From Xenoacremonium recifei (Eukaryota; Ascomycota; Sordariomycetes; Hypocreales; Nectriaceae), in the NCBI GenBank assembly GCA_012184525.1, contig WOFQ01000001.1:2480001-2544000 (forward strand): a stretch of DNA of 64,000 nt. Direction: 5' to 3'. The position numbers and the translations under genes are program-made. Of the stretch, positions 57,570 to 64,000 are shown one piece after another. How positions within the stretch are numbered: position 1 is the stretch's first letter; each line of letters starts with the position of its first letter. Under the pieces are notes generated by a model that had not been told where the DNA came from, ran no database searches, and saw nothing but the letters and a program-made list of their open reading frames with translations.

Positions 57570-60459
57570 ATGGCTTCACGTCCAGAATTGAAGGTATCCT
57601 CCCTCTTCCTCGAATCACAGCTTCTCGCGGTGAACTTGACTGACGGCAACATCCACAGCTCGATGACGAAGGCGGCTTCATTCGCTTCTTCAAATCCCTG
57701 CCTGTTGTCGATGGCGATACGATCCGGATATTTGATCGCGGCGACTGGTATACTGCACATGCTGAAGATGCCACGTTCATAGCAAAGACCGTACGTCTTC
57801 TCTCTCCGATGTCGTGGGACCGCACAGCCTAATTGCTATACAGGTGTACAAGACAACCTCGGTCGTGCGACAGCTTGGCCGAAATGACCATACTGGACTT
57901 CCCTCCGTCACAATGACGATGACTGTTTTCCGCCAATTCCTCCGTGAGGCCCTGCTGAAGCTAGGCAAGAGAATCGAGATATGGCAAAGCCCTAACGGTC
58001 GCATGAACTGGAAGTGCACCAAGCAAGCTTCCCCAGGAAACTTGCAAGATGTCGAAGACGATTTGGCCGGCCAGATTGATTCAGCCCCCATGATCCTAGC
58101 GGTCAAGATCTCGGCCAAAGCCTCCGAAGCCCGAAGCGTCGGGGTTTGCTTCGCTGATGCCAGTGTGCGAGAGCTTGGTGTTAGCGAGTTCCTCGACAAC
58201 GACCTCTACTCCAACTTCGAGGCCCTCCTCATCCAACTAGGTGTGCGAGAGTGTCTCATTCAACTTGACAAGGGCGAAAAGGACAAGGACCCGGAGCTAT
58301 CCAAGCTCAAACAGATCATTGACAACTGCGGTGTCGCTATCGCGGAGAGGCCATCAGCAGATTTCGGCATTCGCGATATCGAACAAGATCTAGCACGCCT
58401 ACTGAAGGACGAGAGGTCTGCAACTCTTCTGCCGCAAACTGAGCTGAAGCTTGCAATGGGATCAGCGGCATCCCTCATAAAGTATCTCGGCGTTCTACAA
58501 GACCCGTCCAACTTTGGTCAATACCAACTATACCAACACGACCTCACCCAGTACATGAAGCTTGATGCAGCTGCCCTCAAGGCTCTGAATCTGATGCCTG
58601 GGCCCCGAGATGGCTCCAAAACAATGAGCATTTTTGGCGTCCTGAATCACTGCAAAACGCCTGTTGGCAGTCGACTGCTGGCGCAGTGGCTCAAGCAGCC
58701 TCTAATGAGCAAGGCGGAAATCGAGAAACGCCAGCAATTAGTCGAGGCTTTCTTCGTTGATACTGAGCTCCGACAGACCCTACAAGAGGAACACCTCCGG
58801 TCTGTACCTGATCTATATCGGCTATCCAAGCGATTCCAACGAGGAAAGGCTACTCTCGAAGATGTGGTTCGGGCGTACCAAGTCGTCATTCGGCTCCCTG
58901 GGTTTATTGGTACCTTTGAGGGAGTTATGGATGAGTCGTACCGTGATCCTTTGGATGAGGCATACACCACCAAGCTTCGCGATCTTTCTGATAGTCTCGG
59001 CAAGCTCCAGGACATGGTCGAACAGACTGTCGATCTGAACGCCTTAGATCGGCACGAATACATAATCAAGCCCGAATTTGACAAGAGCCTTCGCATCATT
59101 CGAAAGAAACTCGACCAGCTCGACAAGGACATCCGGGCTGAGTTCGTTTCTTCGGCCCGCGATCTAGGCCAAGAGCCCGACAAGAAGATCTTCCTCGAGA
59201 CCAACCACAAAGTCCACGGTGTCTGCATGCGTCTGACCAGACAAGAGGCCGGATGTATTCGCAATAACTCCAGCTATCAAGAGTGCTCCACGCAGAAGAA
59301 TGGCGTCTATTTCACTACCAAGAAGCTGCAGGCGTACCGTCGCGAGTACGACCAACTCTCCCAAAACTACAACCGAACCCAAAGCAGTCTCGTCAACGAG
59401 GTCGTACACGTTGCGTCCTCTTACTGCCCCGTTCTTGAGCGCCTAGCTGGTGTCCTAGCCCATCTCGATGTCGTAGTCTCCCTCGCTCACACCGCTGTCC
59501 ATGCCCCGGAAGCCTACGTCCGTCCCAAGATTCATCCACGTGGGTCAGGCCAGACGATTCTTCGAGAGGCTCGACATCCTTGCATGGAGCTGCAGGACGA
59601 TGTGCAATTCATCACAAACAATGTGGACCTCACGCGGGACAAATCATCCTTCCTCATTATCACTGGGCCGAACATGGGCGGCAAGTCGACCTACATCCGT
59701 CAAGCCGGTGTCATCGCCTTAATGGCACAGATTGGGTCCTTTGTCCCCTGTTCCGAAGCTGAGCTGACCATCTTCGACTCCATCCTCGCTCGTGTTGGTG
59801 CAAGTGATTCACAGCTCAAGGGAGTCTCGACCTTCATGGCCGAAATGCTCGAGACGGCCAACATCCTCAAGTCAGCAACTGCTGAATCACTCATCATCAT
59901 CGACGAGCTTGGCCGTGGAACCTCGACCTACGATGGCTTCGGTCTCGCGTGGGCTATTTCTGAACACATCGTCAGGGAGATCGGCTGCTTTGCCATGTTC
60001 GCTACCCACTTCCACGAACTGACTGCTCTGGCAGACCAGTATCCCCAAGTCAAGAACCTGCATGTCACAGCGCACATCAGTGGTACAGGCGACAACGCCG
60101 ATGCCAAGCGCGAGGTGACGCTGCTGTACAAAGTCGAGCCTGGGGTCTGTGATCAGAGCTTCGGCATCCACGTTGCGGAACTCGTCCGATTCCCAGACAA
60201 GGTCGTCCGGATGGCAAAGCGCAAGGCAGATGAGCTGGAAGATTTCACGACCAAGCACGAAGAGAATGCTCTCAATTACAGCAAGGAGGACGTCGAGCAG
60301 GGCAGTGCCATGCTTAAGCAGGTTCTCACCCAGTGGAAGGATCAAGTCAAGAACGGGAACATGACCAAGGAGGAACAGGTTGCCAAATTGAAGGAGTTGG
60401 TCGCCGCGGATGCCAGTCTCCTGGCGAATCCGTTCTTCCAGTCAGTGAAGGCTCTTTGA
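57570..60459 (+). CDS. MSH2: DNA mismatch repair protein MSH2, 923 aa
   Basis: Three exons: 57570-57593, 57659-57790 and 57844-60459. The first exon codes only eight residues (MASRPELK). The N-terminal mismatch-binding domain I follows (FIRFFKSLPVVDGDTIRIFDRGDWYTAH), then the connector, lever/clamp (EYIIKPEFDKSLRIIRKKLD) and ATPase domains. Walker A GPNMGGKST is at 660-668, Walker B begins DELGRGTSTYDGFG at D739, and FATHFHELTALA and CDQSFGIHVAEL are conserved. As in other MSH2 proteins there is no Phe-x-Glu mismatch-intercalating motif in domain I; that function belongs to the MSH6 partner. It acts in the nucleus as MutS-alpha or MutS-beta. Length is normal. Confidence 0.97.
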
Positions 60460-61027
60460 TTTGGGTACCATGGTACGGACAAGAACGGCGCAAAGAAAGG
60501 AATAATTTAAAGAACCTGTAAATGCCAAACGGTATTTAGTATGTGAAAAGAGGCGTTTCCGGTGTGCGAGATCATATCAACGGGATTTACAAGAATAACA
60601 ATGAGCAAAGCGAAAATTTTATTCACTATCTGAACCAAGCCCTGTGGAATCTTACACTATTCGCTGGAGTCACTGAGAAATAGTTAGCACGAGCCATAAT
60701 CGATATGTGCAGTCGAAAAGAAGAAGTGCCAGTGTTCTCAGGATGTAGATATTGGTGAGCGTTGGAATCATTAAGATCATAAACAGCCTCTGACTCGGTG
60801 TATCATCATTGAACAGGATGTGATGGAATGGTGGAAAGGGTGAAGGGATGGAAACAGACGAACGTACCTGATAGGAGAGTCAACTGCCCTTGCACAAGCC
60901 GCAGCAAGCACAAGTTCAGAAGCTCACATGAAAAACAAAGCAAAACTCCAATTCTCTAGTGTAGCATCTCTTCCCCGCCCAGAAGAGTTATATACAATCC
61001 GCATCCGCCCCGTCCGTCCGAATCTGC
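60460..61027. other. Convergent 3' flanks of MSH2 and the complex I subunit gene
   Basis: 568 bases between convergent stops, AT-rich around 60530-60680. No coding content is supported. Confidence 0.4.
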
Positions 61028-61819
61028 TTATTGGCTGCCCTCAACAGTGGCACTGACGGGGTTAATCTCGACACCGTACTTTTCCTGGAGTCTCTCTCTC
61101 CGGCGCTCCTCGTAGCCCGGAGGGTTAATGCCTAAAACAGGTCAGGCAATGTGCGAATGGATGATGACAAGTTTCTGCGCGACTTACCTCGGCCCTCACC
61201 AATCTCTGCAATAGTCTGCGCAAGAGGCACCCGAGTTGTTCGTCGGATCGTCTCCTTGCGCTCGAATTCGTTCTCGTGGCTTCGGTAGCTGTCGAAGCGA
61301 GCGCCGAGGAGGTAGAAGAAGCCCTGGACCACGGCAACACCAGCACCGAGACCCAAGACGACGGGCATTCGTCGCGCTATGGAGGATCAGTCTTCCGATC
61401 TATTGGGGTTTGATAGATTGATCACGTACTGGGCATTCCGAGAACGCTACCCATAGCGAAACCACCCAGAGCTGCTGACCAGGCATCGTCCGTTTCCCGA
61501 AGGTTCATGGAGGTCCTCGAGAAGAAAACATAGGCAGCGGGAGCGGCAGCTGAGGATCCAATTAGCACAACCATCGCCCAATTGGCATTATTTCATCGTG
61601 TATCGTACTCGCAAGACCAATGATAGGCGCTCCCCGGGTGAAGACACTCAGGGCACCGATGTTCCTCTTAGCCAGGGCATTCCGGACGGACGCGAGGAAA
61701 AGACCGGAAGCACCACCAACCAGGGCAGCCTTGGCCGTCTCGTCGAGGGTATCGTGGGGCTTGAAGGGCATCTCCGAGGCAAGATGAGCCGCGGGGCTCG
61801 AGCTCGTGTGGTGATCCAT
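61028..61819 (-). CDS. Mitochondrial complex I accessory subunit, NDUFA11/B14.7-like, 207 aa
   Basis: Four exons: 61819-61609, 61549-61430, 61376-61188 and 61131-61028, all with phase 1 junctions. The protein has a Ser/His-rich start, then HDTLDETAKAALVGGASGLF and three further hydrophobic, Gly/Ala-rich segments (AAPAAYVFFSRTSMNLRETD, LGGFAMGSVLGMP, MPVVLGLGAGVAVVQGFFYL), the layout of the Tim17-like family to which NDUFA11 belongs. The C-terminus INPPGYEERRRERLQEKYGV is characteristic of the fungal subunit of about 21 kDa. It sits in the membrane arm of respiratory complex I. No cleavable presequence is obvious. The start is the first ATG in frame with the conserved block. Confidence 0.82.
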
Positions 61820-62316
61820 GGCGGCGCGTCGGCAGGGGAGTCGAGGGTGGCCGATGGAGCGGTTTTGAGGTTCTCGCGGGCTGCTGGCTCGAAGTTGAAG
61901 CCGAGCTTGGGATGATGGGGGGATCCGCACTCCACGTGACTCTGGTCAGTGGAATTGCCTGCTGCTGATTGGCCAGATTCCCTTACGCGAATTTCGAGTG
62001 AAATGCAGAGGTACCTCCGTACCGAAGTTTCCACTTTAATTTCTAGCTGGAGCTCTGGTGAAGAAAAAGCAGTTCCATCTCAGGTTGACTGGGAGGGTTT
62101 CTTCACAAAATTATATATACGCATGGACACATTCCTCCCAAGCTCTTCTCAACGTACAGCCATACCTAGCTGATCCGATACTTGTCGTGGTTCTGCAGCT
62201 CACAAGAAAGGGGGCGTCGAATTGAGGCGAAGAAATCCAGAAATTCCGGTACAGGAGGCGGGAGTCATCCGTGTTAGTCCTCGCATATCGCAGTCCGCCC
62301 GTTATAACTCCTCATC
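61820..62316. promoter_or_regulatory. Divergent promoter of the complex I subunit gene and TRM10
   Basis: 497 bases between divergent starts; both promoters must lie here. Frames at 61949-62173 and 62222-62461 (plus) overlap leader DNA or the next gene and were not called. Confidence 0.4.
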
Positions 62317-63525
62317 ATGTCAGAACTGCAAGACGACGCCGTCGTCACTCAGGCGGATCAGGCAGTTACGACTGCTTCTCTTCACACCCCCGAAGACAAT
62401 ATTGTTAAAAATGGCTCCCCTAGTCAAACTCAAGAGGCACCATTGTCGAAGAAGGCGCTGAAGCGGATGCGGAAACAGCAAGAATGGGAAGACGGCAAAG
62501 AAGACCGCAAGAGATTGCGCAAGGAGAAACGCCTGGAACGGCGCGTTCGCAAGCGCGAGGAGAAGGCGGCCCTCGTTGCTCAAGGTGTGAACCCATATGC
62601 CAACCATCCCCGGCGGCCGCCTTCCGTCAACGTCGCAGTCTCGCTCATCATTGACTGTGACTTTGAGCAGTACATGCGTGAGAAAGAACTCATCTCCCTG
62701 GGCAGCCAAATCACGAGGTCCTACTCTGAAAATCGGAACGCCAGATTCAGGACACACATGTATGTTTCAGACTGGAAAGGCAAACTGCATGATCGGTTCC
62801 GAGACGTTCTTCAAGATAAGCACAAGAACTGGAAGGGGGTTGACTTCCTAGAAGGAGACTTTGTTGAATGTGCTCAAGTGGCTCGAAAAGCAATGAAGGA
62901 ATCCGGATCCAAAGTCACCGATGCTCTACAAAGGAGCTTGGACAACGACATTGCGTGGACCAGGGACGAGAGCGACCCTTTGCCATTACCTGACCCCGAA
63001 CCGGAACCCAATCAGGAGTACAAGGACATCGTTTACTTATCATCGGATTCCCCATACACTTTGGACCGATTAGAGCCGTACACCAGCTACGTGATCGGCG
63101 GTATTGTCGACAAGAACCGCGAAAAGGGCCTGTGCTACAAACGCGCAAGAGAAAAGGGGATCCGGACGGCCAAACTCCCCATCGGCCAGTACATGGTCAT
63201 GCACAGCAGACAAGTCCTGGCTACGAACCATGTGGTTGAAATCATGTTGAAATGGCTAGAATATGAAGACTGGGGCCAGGCGTTTCTGAGCGTGATACCC
63301 AAACGAAAGGGGGGTCAGCTCAAGGATCAAGAAAACAGTGAAGGTGGAGATGTGGAAGAGCAGCCAGATGATAGCCTGCAGGAAGAAGCTGATGAGGACG
63401 AATCTCAGCATGGAGATGAGTTGGCCGTCGACAGCTCGCGGATTGCTTTGGAAGAGAACAACGATGCTGCACAGGAAGAGACGGCATTGCCCGCCAGCGT
63501 TCTTCAAGACAAGCAGGAATCATAA
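62317..63525 (+). CDS. TRM10: tRNA (guanine-9-N1)-methyltransferase TRM10, 402 aa
   Basis: Intronless. A Lys/Arg/Glu-rich N-terminal helix (SKKALKRMRKQQEWEDGKED) precedes the SPOUT domain at about residues 100-335: VNVAVSLIIDCDFEQYM, ELISLGSQITRSYSENR, then DIVYLSSDSPYTLDRLEPYT, YVIGGIVDKNREKGLCYKRA, GIRTAKLPIGQYM and TNHVVEIMLKWLEYEDW, which make the S-adenosylmethionine-binding knot. The catalytic Asp of the family corresponds to GGIVDKNR. A Glu/Asp-rich tail of about 60 residues follows. It methylates N1 of guanine 9 in a subset of tRNAs, in nucleus and cytosol. The stop lies 89 bp from the convergent PRI1 stop. Confidence 0.95.
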   Translation: MSELQDDAVVTQADQAVTTASLHTPEDNIVKNGSPSQTQEAPLSKKALKRMRKQQEWEDGKEDRKRLRKEKRLERRVRKREEKAALVAQGVNPYANHPRRPPSVNVAVSLIIDCDFEQYMREKELISLGSQITRSYSENRNARFRTHMYVSDWKGKLHDRFRDVLQDKHKNWKGVDFLEGDFVECAQVARKAMKESGSKVTDALQRSLDNDIAWTRDESDPLPLPDPEPEPNQEYKDIVYLSSDSPYTLDRLEPYTSYVIGGIVDKNREKGLCYKRAREKGIRTAKLPIGQYMVMHSRQVLATNHVVEIMLKWLEYEDWGQAFLSVIPKRKGGQLKDQENSEGGDVEEQPDDSLQEEADEDESQHGDELAVDSSRIALEENNDAAQEETALPASVLQDKQES

Positions 63526-63614
63526 AAAGGAAGTAGATAAATTACAAAACGCCATATACCCAATCCAGCAAGCTACTCATGTACAGTTATCGTGACCTAA
63601 TGCATTATGACATC

Positions 63615-64000
63615 CTAAAACTCCATCGACTCCTCTTCCCGTTCGCGCTTGACCCGAACACCCCTCTCGTCCTTCATCAGTCCGTTGACGAAGCTCCGGA
63701 ACTGCTCGATATACGGCTTCAAGCTAGTCTTCTCCCAATCAGACACGCTGGTCTTAGAATCTTCGCCTCCTTCGTCCTTCCATGCGTCGATCTCGGCAAG
63801 AAGACCCTGCACAGTCGGCACCGCCAATGGGTCAAAGTCTTCGAGAGCCTTGGTGTTGATGGGCACACAAACCCTTCCCGTGCCAGGATGCACGACAAAG
63901 GGACTCTTCAGCAAATGGTTAAGCTTCTTGCTGACTTCGATATCCAGTCTGGGGTATGTATATTCTAGAACGATGTCCTGCTTGGCTTCCAAGAGGCCCT
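63615..64000 (-). CDS. PRI1: DNA primase small catalytic subunit (PRI1), C-terminal part, gene continues beyond the window
   Basis: The last ~128 codons are present, open to position 64000. The segment YPRLDIEVSKKLNHLLKSPF, then VHPGTGRVCVPI and DFDPLAVPTVQGLL, is the conserved C-terminal part of eukaryotic PriS. KTSLKPYIEQFRSFVNGL leads to an Arg/Glu-rich end. The catalytic Asp residues would be upstream, outside the window. The protein makes RNA primers in the polymerase alpha-primase complex. The tail-to-tail distance to TRM10 is 89 bp. Confidence 0.92.
   Translation of the reverse strand, partial: GLLEAKQDIVLEYTYPRLDIEVSKKLNHLLKSPFVVHPGTGRVCVPINTKALEDFDPLAVPTVQGLLAEIDAWKDEGGEDSKTSVSDWEKTSLKPYIEQFRSFVNGLMKDERGVRVKREREEESMEF

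Noticed and set aside
1..64000. tRNA genes, transposons, RIP-degraded repeats, secondary-metabolite cluster
   Set aside because: I looked for B-box motifs, terminal repeats, transposase or reverse transcriptase signatures and cluster enzymes, and saw none. A covariance-model tRNA scan and a repeat library search would be needed to exclude small or degraded copies.

Overview
This is nuclear DNA of a filamentous ascomycete, most likely a Sordariomycete (probably Hypocreales; the order is an inference). Genes are monocistronic and lie on both strands. They are broken by short introns of about 42-100 nt with GTRNGT donors, CTRAY-like branch points and YAG acceptors. The proteins are recognisable fungal families. 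I saw no transposon, CRISPR array, bacterial operon, or tRNA or rRNA gene. All exon structures below were worked out by eye from splice motifs, frame closure and family knowledge. For every multi-exon gene whose complete CDS is in the window, the joined CDS length is a multiple of three.

Layout. 1-19.4 kb is dense housekeeping and regulatory DNA: the first exon of CCT6 (-), a DUF4470/MYND-finger protein (-), a SWI5/ACE2-like C2H2 factor (-), a four-CBS/PB1/tail-anchored protein (+), mitochondrial ribosomal protein uS2m/MRP4 (+), an SPT10-like acetyltransferase with an integrase-type zinc finger (+), CCT7 (-) and a small ankyrin protein (-). A 4-kb gene-poor stretch follows. Then come phosphoketolase (+), a GNAT acetyltransferase (-), a monocarboxylate-type MFS transporter (-), a divergent AIM24 (-)/kinesin-10 (+) pair, a ten-exon AAA+ ATPase (+), a PRM10/ThrE-family transporter (+), a STAND-like protein with no visible P-loop (-) and a 127-residue orphan (-). 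A second gene-poor stretch of 3.5 kb precedes a secreted subtilase (+) and a ZIP zinc transporter (-). The right end holds MSH2 (+), a complex I NDUFA11/B14.7-type subunit (-), TRM10 (+) and the C-terminus of DNA primase small subunit PRI1 (-).

How the genes relate. There is no biosynthetic cluster or defence island. The window looks like conserved core genome with a few faster-evolving genes (the STAND-like protein, the MYND protein, the subtilase and the orphan). Loose themes are two subunits of the same chaperonin (CCT6, CCT7), three mitochondrial proteins (uS2m, AIM24, complex I subunit) and cell-cycle or DNA-maintenance proteins (SWI5-like, kinesin-10, MSH2, PRI1). I found no convincing new multi-gene system. 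The items most worth checking are protein architectures (the uS2m repeat tail, the STAND-like protein without a P-loop, the SPT10-type fusion, the ZIP Cys/His repeats) and splice-site oddities (two GC-AG introns and one GTCCGC donor).
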